From DATAFF01 sp036265615 (lineage in GTDB: Bacteria > Pseudomonadota > Alphaproteobacteria > Rhizobiales > Aestuariivirgaceae): a DNA stretch of 31,523 bases. Below, one piece after another: positions 16,432 through 24,266 of this stretch. The stretch spans positions 1 to 31,523 of the forward strand of contig DATAOT010000006.1 in NCBI GenBank assembly GCA_036265615.1. Direction: 5' to 3'. Made by a program: the position numbers and the translations under genes. The first letter of the stretch is position 1, and every line of letters begins with the position of its first letter. The notes beneath the pieces are model-generated. The model was not told the DNA's origin. It ran no database searches and saw only the letters and a program-made list of their open reading frames with translations.

Positions 16432-17874
16432 ATGACCTCGGCACAGCTTGAGTTTGAGCGCCGGGGGCGAATACCGCATAAAGTGGCAGTCGCCGAAAGC
16501 ATTGCAATCGGCGGCCGTGCCGCGGCCCCAGTGCTTCCCCTGTTGTTGCCGGTCGAAATCACCAGCCGCGAGCTCGACGCCAAGATTCTTCTTGGCCTTT
16601 TCGCCGCCGAACGCGGTTATGACGTTATTGTCGGCCGCAACCAGCCGCTGAAATCACCGCTCCTGCCGCGATCGATCTTCCTGTGCAAAAGCGTGCGCCG
16701 GTTCCAATCCGTGAAACCTCCTTTCATTCTCGGCCATAGCGTGGTGGCGATGGACGAGGAGGGCCTCGTTCGCTTTCCCGATGCCTTCCAGAGCATGCGG
16801 CTTGAGACCGAAGTCTTCCATGCCACCCGGGCGCTGTTCGCCTGGGGTCGCGACAATGCCGACCATTGGAGGAGGCTGCCCAATTATGACGGCACGCCGA
16901 TTTTCGAGACCGGCAACCCCCGCGCCGATCTGTTGCGGCCGGAGCTGCGCGGCTTCCATGCCGAGGCGGCGAGCAGGCTCGACGAGCGCTACGGGCCCTT
17001 TGTTCTGCTGAACACCAATTTCTCGATCGTCAATCACTTCACCCCCGGCTTCAACCCCGTCAAGCCCACCAAGAACGTGCCGCTCGCAGTGTTCCAGGCG
17101 GCAGCCGACGGCCTCGCCCGGCACAAGACCGCATTGATGGGAGCGTTTCGCGCCCTGCTTCCCAAGCTCGCCGCCGCCATTGCCCCGGCCAGGCTGATCA
17201 TCCGGCCGCACCCCTCCGAGAACCACGAGCCCTGGCACGAGGCGGTGCGCGGCCTCCCCAATGCCGAGGTGGTGTTCGAGGGCGCCGTCGTTCCCTGGCT
17301 CATGGCCGCGCGCTGCGTCGTTCACAATGGCTGCACCAGTGCCATCGAGGCCCGTGTCCTCGGCACGCCGGCGATCGCCTTCCGCCCGGTCCGCTCGACC
17401 GCCCATGATCTCGAGCTGCCCAACGCGGTGAGCGTCGAATGCGACAAGCTGGACCAGGTCCTCGATTGTGCGCGCTCGGCCCTTGCCGGCAACGATGCAA
17501 GGCTCGTCAAAGGGCTGGCCGCGCCGGAGCTGCTGCGGCATCACGTTGCCAATCTCGACGGCCGCTTCGCCTGCGAGCGGATCCTCGATGCCTTCGCGGA
17601 GAGCCGCGAGGCGCTGCTCGCGCCGCCGCCGCCGCGTCCGCTCAAGGACCGCGGCTTCCGCATTCTGTCCTACGGCCTTGGCGAGCTCGGCCGGCGCTTC
17701 CCGGTGACCGAGCGGCTGCAATACATCAAGCATGTCTTTCCCGGCATGCCGGCGGCCGAGATCTTCGACAAGGTGGCTCTGATCCGGCGCCTGCTTGACA
17801 GGTTCCATGACATTGAGGTCACGGCTCTGCGCGACGACGCCGTGCGCTTCGCTCGTTCCGGTCACGATGGCTGA
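16432..17874 (+). CDS. GT-B-like surface carbohydrate biosynthesis protein, paralogue A
   Basis: A 480-residue soluble protein. After a 36-residue lead come LLLPVEITSRELDAKILLGL and a two-domain GT-B-like body. Blocks shared with the next gene: VVAMDEEGLVRFP, LFAWGRDNADHWRR, GNPRADLLRPELR, NTNFS.VNHF, IIRPHPSENHEPW and VPWLMAARCVVHNGCTSAIE. The last two resemble the donor-binding RPHP and HNG.T..E motifs of capsule-type transferases and UDP-GlcNAc epimerase folds. The family is annotated as 'surface carbohydrate biosynthesis'; no activity is established to my knowledge. ATG 16432 has GGAAG 7 bases upstream. The gene overlaps its tandem paralogue by 8 bases. Probably a glycosyltransferase using the CMP-sugar made by genes downstream (inference). 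Confidence 0.82.
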   Translation: MTSAQLEFERRGRIPHKVAVAESIAIGGRAAAPVLPLLLPVEITSRELDAKILLGLFAAERGYDVIVGRNQPLKSPLLPRSIFLCKSVRRFQSVKPPFILGHSVVAMDEEGLVRFPDAFQSMRLETEVFHATRALFAWGRDNADHWRRLPNYDGTPIFETGNPRADLLRPELRGFHAEAASRLDERYGPFVLLNTNFSIVNHFTPGFNPVKPTKNVPLAVFQAAADGLARHKTALMGAFRALLPKLAAAIAPARLIIRPHPSENHEPWHEAVRGLPNAEVVFEGAVVPWLMAARCVVHNGCTSAIEARVLGTPAIAFRPVRSTAHDLELPNAVSVECDKLDQVLDCARSALAGNDARLVKGLAAPELLRHHVANLDGRFACERILDAFAESREALLAPPPPRPLKDRGFRILSYGLGELGRRFPVTERLQYIKHVFPGMPAAEIFDKVALIRRLLDRFHDIEVTALRDDAVRFARSGHDG

Positions 17875-19198
17875 ACGGCGGACGCTGCTGCTGCCGGTGG
17901 TGATCGGCAAGCGCGAGCTCGATGCCAATCTGCTGCTGGGGCTGATCGCCGCCGAAGCCGGTTATCGCGTGCTGATCGGCTTGCGGCACAGCATCGACAA
18001 CACGCCGCGCTATGGCGAGGCGCTCTATCTCGCCAAGAACGTCCGGCAGAATTTTGTCATGGACCGGCCGATGGCGCAGGGCCACGCCATCGTCGCCATG
18101 GACGAGGAGGGGCTGGTGCGCTTCCCGGCCCATGTCCAGACGGTGCGCTATCAGGCTCGCTCCATGAGCCTGCCGCGCCTGCTTTTCGCCTGGGGCGCCG
18201 ACAATGCCGATTATTGGCGCCGCTCGCCCTTCTACACCGGCACCCCGATCTTGCTGACCGGCAATCCGCGCGCCGATCTGCTGCGCCCCGAGCTCCGCGA
18301 TTTCTACCGCAAGGATGCCGAGGCGATCCGCCAGGAGTTCGGCTCCTTCGTGCTCTTCAACACCAACTTCTCGCTCGTCAACCATTTCCGGCCGCGGCAT
18401 CGCTCATTCCGTTCGCCCGGTTTCGGCCGGCGCGACTTCAAGTCGGTGTGGACCGGCCTCGAGGCCCACAAGCATGCGCTGATGCGGAGCTTCATCGATC
18501 TCGTCCCGCGGCTCGCCACTGCGGTGGCGCCGCACCGCCTCGTGATTCGGCCGCATCCTTCGGAGAATGCCGCCGTGTGGCAGGAGGCGGCCGCCTCGGC
18601 CGGCAATGTCCTCGTAGTCCAACGCGGTGCCGTGGTGCCCTGGCTCATGGCGAGCGCGGCCGTGCTTCACAATGGCTGCACCAGCGCTGTCGAGACCGCT
18701 CTTCTTGGCCGGGCCGCCTATGCCTATCGGCCGGTGAGCTCGCCCGAATTCGACCTCGAGCTGCCCAATGCGGTGAGCAGAGCCTTCGAGCGGCCCGACG
18801 ATTTGATCGCCGCCATCGCCGCGGGCCTCGGCCCATGCCAGGGGAGAGCCGCCGGGTCGCCGCCGTGCGAGGCGCTGGCCCGCCATGTCGAGAGCCTGTC
18901 CGGACCCCTGGCCAGCGAACGCATCGTCGCCGCCCTTCGCGATCAGAGCGGGCTCCTCGAGGAGAGGCGCTCGCCGCCTTTCCGCAGCCGGCTGGTTTCC
19001 GTCGGCAGCATCATCCTCGATGCCGTGATCTCGCGCACGACCGAGCGCCGCTACAACGCCCACATCTTCCCTGACCTTGATCGCTCGGCAATCACCAAAC
19101 GCATCGCGACGATCATGCAACTTCTCGGCAAGACCTTTCCGGTTCGGCTGGATCTGTTGTCGAACCAGGTGTTTCAGCTTCAGGTTGAAGGAAGTTGA
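17867..19198 (+). CDS. GT-B-like surface carbohydrate biosynthesis protein, paralogue B
   Basis: A 443-residue paralogue of the preceding gene, aligned along its whole length. LLLPVVIGKRELDANLLLGL, IVAMDEEGLVRFP, LFAWGADNADYWRR, TGNPRADLLRPELR, NTNFSLVNHF, VIRPHPSEN and VVPWLMASAAVLHNGCTSAVE recur in order. It lacks the N-terminal lead of paralogue A. The two differ mostly in the loop after NTNFS.VNHF and in the final about 100 residues, which may reflect different acceptors. ATG 17867 lies within the last codons of paralogue A (8-base overlap), so expression is coupled. An earlier ATG at 17795 is in frame but inside paralogue A. Enzymatic role is inferred. Confidence 0.82.
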   Translation: MAERRTLLLPVVIGKRELDANLLLGLIAAEAGYRVLIGLRHSIDNTPRYGEALYLAKNVRQNFVMDRPMAQGHAIVAMDEEGLVRFPAHVQTVRYQARSMSLPRLLFAWGADNADYWRRSPFYTGTPILLTGNPRADLLRPELRDFYRKDAEAIRQEFGSFVLFNTNFSLVNHFRPRHRSFRSPGFGRRDFKSVWTGLEAHKHALMRSFIDLVPRLATAVAPHRLVIRPHPSENAAVWQEAAASAGNVLVVQRGAVVPWLMASAAVLHNGCTSAVETALLGRAAYAYRPVSSPEFDLELPNAVSRAFERPDDLIAAIAAGLGPCQGRAAGSPPCEALARHVESLSGPLASERIVAALRDQSGLLEERRSPPFRSRLVSVGSIILDAVISRTTERRYNAHIFPDLDRSAITKRIATIMQLLGKTFPVRLDLLSNQVFQLQVEGS

Positions 19199-19323
19199 CC
19201 GAGGACGCCCAAGCTTTCTGTCAACACGCAGGGGCAAAATGGTGCGATTTGGTTTACTTGTCGCTTTGAACGGTCCAGATATCACCCTCGGGAAAAGGGG
19301 CTGGGCGGTGAGCAGGGGAGAAG

Positions 19324-20415
19324 ATGTTCCGCATTAAGATCGTTGGTGCCGGCTCGATCGGCAACCACATCGCCCATGCTGCCGTGAGCCGCGGCTGGGA
19401 GGTGACGCTCACCGATATCGACCCCGCCGCCCTCGAGCGCACCCGGTCTGCCACCTACCCGGGCCGCTATGGCGCCTGGAACGAAGCCATTCGCCTGAAG
19501 GACTCGCGGGCTGCCCTCGGCGACAAGGCCGATGTCGTGTTCATCGGCACGCCGCCCGATACCCACATCGCCCTTGCCAACGCCGAGCTCGATGCCGCAG
19601 TGCCGCGCGCCCTCCTCATCGAGAAGCCGCTTTGCGGGCCGGACCTCAAGGGCTGTGCCGCCCTTCTCGGACGAACCCGGCAGCTCGGCATCTTCGCCGG
19701 CGTCGGTTACAACCACACCCTCACCCCGAACACGCTTCTGGCAGAGGAGCGCCTGCGCGCTGGCGCGATCGGGCCGGTCGTTGCCATGTCGGCACGGACG
19801 CGCGAGCATTGGGGCGGCATCTTCAAGGCCCATCCCTGGCTCTCCGGCCCGGCCGACAGCTATCTCGGCTTTGCCGCGAGAGGTGGCGGGGCGGCCGGCG
19901 AGCATTCGCACGGCATCAACATCTGGCAGCATTTCGCTGAAGTTCTCGGCGCCGGCAAGGTTCACGAGGTCACCGGCCTGCTCGATCTGGTCGAGGAGGG
20001 CAGGGTCAACTACGACCGGCTGATGCTCGCCGGCTTGAAGACCACCGAAGGCCTGGTCGGCGAGGTGATCCAGGACGTGGTCACCGCCCCGCCGGAGAAG
20101 CTTTGCCGCATCCAGGGCCGCGATGGTTTCGTCGAATGGCGCGTCAATCACAAGCCGGGCTTCGATGCGGTGATTTGCGGCGATGGCGAGCGGGCGCAGG
20201 AACAGCTGCTGGCGAAGACGCGGGCCGACGACTTCAAGACTGAGATCGAGCATCTCGAAGCCATTCTGGAGGGCAAGCGCAAGGAGTCTCCGATCGCCCT
20301 CGAGCGCGGCCTCGATACCATGCTCGTCATTGCTGCGATTTTCCGTTCGCATGCCACCGGCCGCAAGGTCCGGATCGATTGGTCGGCGGGCTACGGCCCG
20401 GATGCTCTGCGCTGA
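19324..20415 (+). CDS. Gfo/Idh/MocA-family NAD(P)-dependent sugar dehydrogenase
   Basis: A 363-residue oxidoreductase. The Rossmann motif is VGAGSIG (7-13). The second hallmark EKPL is at 100-103, with K101 the usual catalytic lysine, and AGEHSHGINIWQH resembles the catalytic histidine region. Such enzymes oxidise or reduce nucleotide-activated or free sugars. Its place between two surface-sugar proteins and a NeuB-type synthase suggests it shapes the sugar precursor or the finished nonulosonate (inference). ATG 19324 has AGGGGAGA 4-5 bases upstream. The 125-base gap before it (19199-19323) holds no gene. NeuB-cupin begins 14 bases after its stop. Confidence 0.87.
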   Translation: MFRIKIVGAGSIGNHIAHAAVSRGWEVTLTDIDPAALERTRSATYPGRYGAWNEAIRLKDSRAALGDKADVVFIGTPPDTHIALANAELDAAVPRALLIEKPLCGPDLKGCAALLGRTRQLGIFAGVGYNHTLTPNTLLAEERLRAGAIGPVVAMSARTREHWGGIFKAHPWLSGPADSYLGFAARGGGAAGEHSHGINIWQHFAEVLGAGKVHEVTGLLDLVEEGRVNYDRLMLAGLKTTEGLVGEVIQDVVTAPPEKLCRIQGRDGFVEWRVNHKPGFDAVICGDGERAQEQLLAKTRADDFKTEIEHLEAILEGKRKESPIALERGLDTMLVIAAIFRSHATGRKVRIDWSAGYGPDALR

Positions 20416-20429
20416 GGAGGAAACTTCCC

Positions 20430-21962
20430 GTGCTGGACAGACAAGGCTTCACAGACCTGTTCATCTACGACCTCGCCAACAATCATCAGGGCGATCTCCC
20501 CTATGCCAAGGAGATCGTCGCCGCCGTTGGCAAGGTCAACCGCGAGGCTGGCGTGCGTGGCGCCCTCAAGTTCCAGTTCCGCCAGCTCGACACCTTCATC
20601 CATCCCGACTACCAGTCGCGGACCGATCTCAAATACGTGAAGCGCTTCAAGGAGACCAAGCTCGACATGGATGACTTCGCCGAGCTCGCGCAATCGGTGC
20701 GCAAGGCGGGTCTCCTCACCATGTGCACGCCGTTCGACGAGGACTCGGTCGACATCATCTGCGACATGGAGCTCGACATCATCAAGATCGCGAGCTGCTC
20801 GGCCGACGATCGCCCGCTGCTCGAGAAGGTGGTGCGGTCACGCAAGCCCGTGGTCGTATCGACGGCCGGCCTGCGCACCGACGAGATCGACTGGCTCGTC
20901 AATTTCCTGGAAAGCGAACGCACCGAGTTTGCCCTCATGCATTGCGTCGCGCTCTATCCTACGCCGGACGACAAGCTGCAGCTCAACCAGATCGGCCAGA
21001 TGATCGAGCGCTACCGCAATGTCGCCATCGGCTGGTCGACCCATGAGAATCAGGACAATGTTGCAGCCATTCAGATCGCTTATGCCAAAGGCGCCCGGCT
21101 CTTCGAGCGCCATGTCGGCCTGAATGACGGGCGCTATCCGCTCAACGCTTATTCCTCGACGCCCGACCAGCTCAAGAGCTGGCTTGCCGCCTGGAAGGCG
21201 GCCCATGTCATGCTCGGCAACGAGGAGCGGGCGCCGACCTCTCCGGCCGAGCGGCAGACCCTGACCGAGCTCAAGCGCGGCGCCTATGTCCGCCGCGGCG
21301 TCAAGGCAGGCGAGCCCATCACGGCACGCGACGTGTTCTTTGCCATGCCGGTTCAGGAAGGCCAGCTTTTCAGCGGCAACTGGCGTCCCGGGCTCGTCGC
21401 CGATCGCGATTACCCCGGCAATGCCCCGCTGTCGGCGAGCCTCGCCGGTCAGGGCTTCGGCGACGAGCAGCTCGTCTATCAGATCATGCTGCAGGTCCGC
21501 GGCATGCTGAACAAGGCCAACATCCACATCAACGAGGATGCCGAGATCGAGATCTCGCACCATTTCGGCCTGCGCCGGTTCCGCGAATATGGCGCCGTCA
21601 TCATCACCTGCATCAACCGCCAATATGCCAAGAAGTTGGTGATCCAGCTGCCGCGCCAGAAGCATCCTTATCACTTCCACAAGCAGAAGGAGGAGACCTT
21701 CCAGCTGCTCGACGGCGATCTCGAGATCGTCAAGGATGGCGCCCGCACCTCGATGCGGGTTGGCGATACCTTTCTCGTCGCGCCGGGAGAATGGCACAAG
21801 TTCCACACCCTCGACGGCTGCGTCTTCGAGGAGATCTCCACCACCCATCACAACAACGACTCCTTCTACGAGGATCCGGAGATCGCGCGCCTCGACCGCA
21901 GCCATCGCAAGACCAAGGTCGACAATTGGCTCGCCTATTTCCGCACTCGGCACGCCTTGTGA
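20430..21962 (+). CDS. NeuB/SpsE-type nonulosonate synthase fused to a C-terminal cupin
   Basis: A 510-residue protein; plain NeuB enzymes have about 340-350. The N-terminal TIM barrel (1-280) has NNHQGD (18-22), GALKFQF, CTPFDEDSVD, KIASCSADDRPLL, VVVSTAGLRTDEI, HCVALYPTP and GWSTHE, matching enzymes that condense PEP with a six-carbon sugar to give a nine-carbon 3-deoxy-2-ulosonate. A SAF/antifreeze-like domain (about 285-345) follows. The C-terminal cupin (about 375-500) has HPYHFHKQKEETF with H415 and H417 as likely metal ligands, then GDTFLVAPGEWHKFHT. The cupin resembles sugar-isomerase or epimerase cupins, suggesting it may act on the substrate or product. The start GTG 20430 is preceded by GAGGAGG; the open frame before it lies inside the upstream gene. 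Exact sugar unknown. Confidence 0.87.
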   Translation: MLDRQGFTDLFIYDLANNHQGDLPYAKEIVAAVGKVNREAGVRGALKFQFRQLDTFIHPDYQSRTDLKYVKRFKETKLDMDDFAELAQSVRKAGLLTMCTPFDEDSVDIICDMELDIIKIASCSADDRPLLEKVVRSRKPVVVSTAGLRTDEIDWLVNFLESERTEFALMHCVALYPTPDDKLQLNQIGQMIERYRNVAIGWSTHENQDNVAAIQIAYAKGARLFERHVGLNDGRYPLNAYSSTPDQLKSWLAAWKAAHVMLGNEERAPTSPAERQTLTELKRGAYVRRGVKAGEPITARDVFFAMPVQEGQLFSGNWRPGLVADRDYPGNAPLSASLAGQGFGDEQLVYQIMLQVRGMLNKANIHINEDAEIEISHHFGLRRFREYGAVIITCINRQYAKKLVIQLPRQKHPYHFHKQKEETFQLLDGDLEIVKDGARTSMRVGDTFLVAPGEWHKFHTLDGCVFEEISTTHHNNDSFYEDPEIARLDRSHRKTKVDNWLAYFRTRHAL

Positions 21963-22017
21963 CGCTGCCGTGGGCAGGAGCATGAGGATCCTATGCTGAA
22001 CGGCTGGCCTTCTTTCT

Positions 22018-22140
22018 CCCCTCGCCCCGCGAGAGCGGGGAGAGGGTGGTGCGAAGTACCGGGTGAGGGGTCGTATGGCTCGCAAGAATGCCCCTCATCC
22101 GCCCTCCGGGCACCTTCTCCCCGCACGCGAGGAGAAGGGA
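22018..22140 (+). repeat. 123-base multi-hairpin intergenic element, copy 1
   Basis: Nearly identical, in inverted orientation, to 31240-31362 (one base differs, near 22129). It begins with CCCCGCGAGAGCGGGG, a 6-bp stem with GAGA loop, and ends with a CCTTCTCC/GGAGAAGG stem. An internal pair, GGTGAGGGG with CCCCTCATC, closes a middle arm. It fills most of the 229-base gap between the NeuB-cupin and NeuA-like genes and holds no credible coding frame. It resembles the RIME-type palindromic elements of rhizobia. Confidence 0.9.
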
Positions 22141-22191
22141 AAATGCGGGCTCGCGTGTCGGTTAAAGGTCATCATGCTCTAGGAGCGGCGC

Positions 22192-22905
22192 ATGATTGCT
22201 GATCGCCGCATCCTTGCCGTGGTGCCGGCCCGCGGCGGTTCGACCGGCATCAAGCTCAAGAATCTCCGCACCGTGGGCGGCGTGTCGCTGGTGGCGCTGG
22301 CAGCCCGAGCGGCCCTTGCATCGCCGCTGATCGACCGGGCGATTCTGTCGACCGACCATCCCGATATCGCGGCAGCCGGCCGCGCCGCCGGTCTCGCTGT
22401 GCCCTTTACGCGGCCCGAGCACCTGTCGGGACCCCGTGTCGCCGATTGGGACGTGCTGGTCCACGCCCTGACCGAGATGGAGCGGCAGGACGGGCTGCGC
22501 TATGACATCGTGGTCATGCTGCAGCCGACCTCGCCGGGCCGGCGCGTCGAGCATGTTCAGGCCGCCATCGAAAAGCTCGTGGAAGGCGGCTACGATGCGG
22601 TCTGGACCGTGAGCGAGACCGACAGCAAGGCGCATCCCTTGAAGCAGCTGACGGTCGATCGAGAGGGCGGGCTCCACTATTACGATCCCGCCGGGGCCCG
22701 AATCATCGCCCGCCAGCAATTGACGCCGGTCTACCACCGCAACGGCATCGCCTATGCGATGACCCGCCAGTGCCTCCTTGATCAGAAGGCCATCAAGGGC
22801 GCAAGCACCGGCGCGGTGGTTATCGACGAGCCTCTGGTCAACATCGACACGGAGTTCGATCTCATGCTTGCCAACGTCCTGGCGAGCGATCGGAGCAAGG
22901 TTTAA
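22192..22905 (+). CDS. CMP-sugar synthetase-like protein (NeuA / acylneuraminate cytidylyltransferase family)
   Basis: A 237-residue cytidylyltransferase of the NeuA/KdsB type. The nucleotide loop reads VPARGGSTGIKLKN (11-24); VMLQPTSPGRRVEH is the usual QPTSP.R, and NIDTEFDLMLAN is the C-terminal metal-binding D region. Standard members have SKG in the loop; the lysine is threonine here, while the lysine of LKN (K23) remains. It probably activates the NeuB product with CTP. ATG 22192 has TAGGAG upstream. The stop lies 10 bases before the UDP-sugar dehydrogenase start. The repeat element separates it from the NeuB-cupin gene. Confidence 0.83.
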   Translation: MIADRRILAVVPARGGSTGIKLKNLRTVGGVSLVALAARAALASPLIDRAILSTDHPDIAAAGRAAGLAVPFTRPEHLSGPRVADWDVLVHALTEMERQDGLRYDIVVMLQPTSPGRRVEHVQAAIEKLVEGGYDAVWTVSETDSKAHPLKQLTVDREGGLHYYDPAGARIIARQQLTPVYHRNGIAYAMTRQCLLDQKAIKGASTGAVVIDEPLVNIDTEFDLMLANVLASDRSKV

Positions 22906-22915
22906 TGAGACCGGA

Positions 22916-24265
22916 ATGAGCACAGAATCGGACAGCGAGGCGATTGATCGGCTTGCCGAGCGCATTGCCGGGCGGCAAGCCGTGGTCGGGGTGATCGGGC
23001 TTGGCTATGTCGGCCTGCCGCTTGCGGTGGCGATCGCCCGCTCCGGCTATGTGGTCGTCGGTCTCGACGTGGATCCGGAGAAGCCGAAGCGGATCGCCGC
23101 CGGTCAATCCTATGTCGGTGCCGTCATGAGCGCCGATCTCGAGCGGCTGGTCGCCGAGGAGCGCCTTTCCGCCACCACCGAATTTGCCGCCCTTCAGCGC
23201 TGCGACCTGGTGATCGTCTGCGTGCCGACGCCGCTCACGCGCCACCGCACTCCCGACATGTCCTATATCGAGGCGACGGCGCGGACCATCGTCGAGCATC
23301 TGCGCGCAGGACAGTTGATTGTTCTCGAATCGACCACCTACCCGGGAACCACCCGCGAAGTGGTCCTGCCGATCCTCGAGAGTCGCGGCCTCGCGGCGGG
23401 GAGGCATTTCCTGCTCGGCTATTCGCCCGAGCGCGAAGACCCCGGCAACCAGAGTTTCGAGACCGCATCCATTCCGAAGGTGGTCTCGGGTCTCGACGCG
23501 CGGACATCGGACCTCGTCACGGCGTTTTATGCCGCCGTCGTCAGAGAGGTCGTTCCGGTGCCTTCATGCGAGGTGGCCGAAGCCGTCAAGATCACCGAGA
23601 ACATCTTTCGGGCGGTAAACATCGCCCTCGTCAACGAGCTCAAGATGATCTTCGATGCCATGGGCCTCGACATCTGGCAGATCATCGATGCCGCCAAGAC
23701 CAAGCCCTTCGGCTATATGCCCTTCTACCCGGGACCGGGCCTCGGTGGCCACTGCATCCCGATCGATCCTTACTACCTGGTGTGGAAGGCGCGCGAATTC
23801 GAGGTGCCGACCCGGTTCATCGAGCTCGCCGGCGAGATCAACACCCATATGCCCTTCTACGTCGTCCGGCGTCTCGAGGAGGCTCTCGACCGCACGGCCT
23901 CGACCGCGCTCGGCTCCTCGAAGATCCTTCTGATCGGCCTTGCTTACAAGAAGAATGTCGCCGACATTCGCGAGAGTCCCTCGCTCAAGCTTCTGGAATT
24001 GCTGGAACGGCGCGGCGCCGAGGTCGCCTACCACGATCCCCATGTCTTGACCGTGCCGGTGACGCGGGAGCATCCCGATCTCCGCGGCCGCGAGAGCGTG
24101 CCGCTGTCCGCGGCTGCGGTCGCCGGGCATGACGCGGTGCTGATCGCCACCGATCACGATGCTGTCGACTACGAGCTCATCGCCGAAAATGCGCAGCTGA
24201 TCCTTGACACGCGGAACGTGTTGGGTCGGCTCGGACTGGCCGGCAAAAACGTCGTGAAAGCCTAG
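22916..24265 (+). CDS. UDP-sugar 6-dehydrogenase (UDP-GlcNAc/UDP-ManNAc dehydrogenase, WbpA/TviB type)
   Basis: A 449-residue enzyme that oxidises C6 of a UDP-hexose to the uronic acid in two NAD+-dependent steps. Motifs: Rossmann VIGLGYVGLPLAVA, VIVCVPTPLT, ESTTYPGTT, SPEREDPGN, KITENIFRAVNIALVNELK, GPGLGGHCIPIDPYYL with catalytic C280, and GLAYKKNVADIRESPSLKLLE. The SPEREDPGN and VPTPLT variants suggest the UDP-N-acetylhexosamine group rather than UDP-glucose dehydrogenase, but specificity is not certain. The start is ATG 22916. The epimerase begins 1 base after its stop, so the pair is probably coupled. Confidence 0.92.
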   Translation: MSTESDSEAIDRLAERIAGRQAVVGVIGLGYVGLPLAVAIARSGYVVVGLDVDPEKPKRIAAGQSYVGAVMSADLERLVAEERLSATTEFAALQRCDLVIVCVPTPLTRHRTPDMSYIEATARTIVEHLRAGQLIVLESTTYPGTTREVVLPILESRGLAAGRHFLLGYSPEREDPGNQSFETASIPKVVSGLDARTSDLVTAFYAAVVREVVPVPSCEVAEAVKITENIFRAVNIALVNELKMIFDAMGLDIWQIIDAAKTKPFGYMPFYPGPGLGGHCIPIDPYYLVWKAREFEVPTRFIELAGEINTHMPFYVVRRLEEALDRTASTALGSSKILLIGLAYKKNVADIRESPSLKLLELLERRGAEVAYHDPHVLTVPVTREHPDLRGRESVPLSAAAVAGHDAVLIATDHDAVDYELIAENAQLILDTRNVLGRLGLAGKNVVKA

Positions 24266-24266
24266 C

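Noticed and set aside
21935..22202. Short open frames within the 22 kb repeat
   Set aside because: The same frames recur in the inverted copy and consist only of hairpin sequence.
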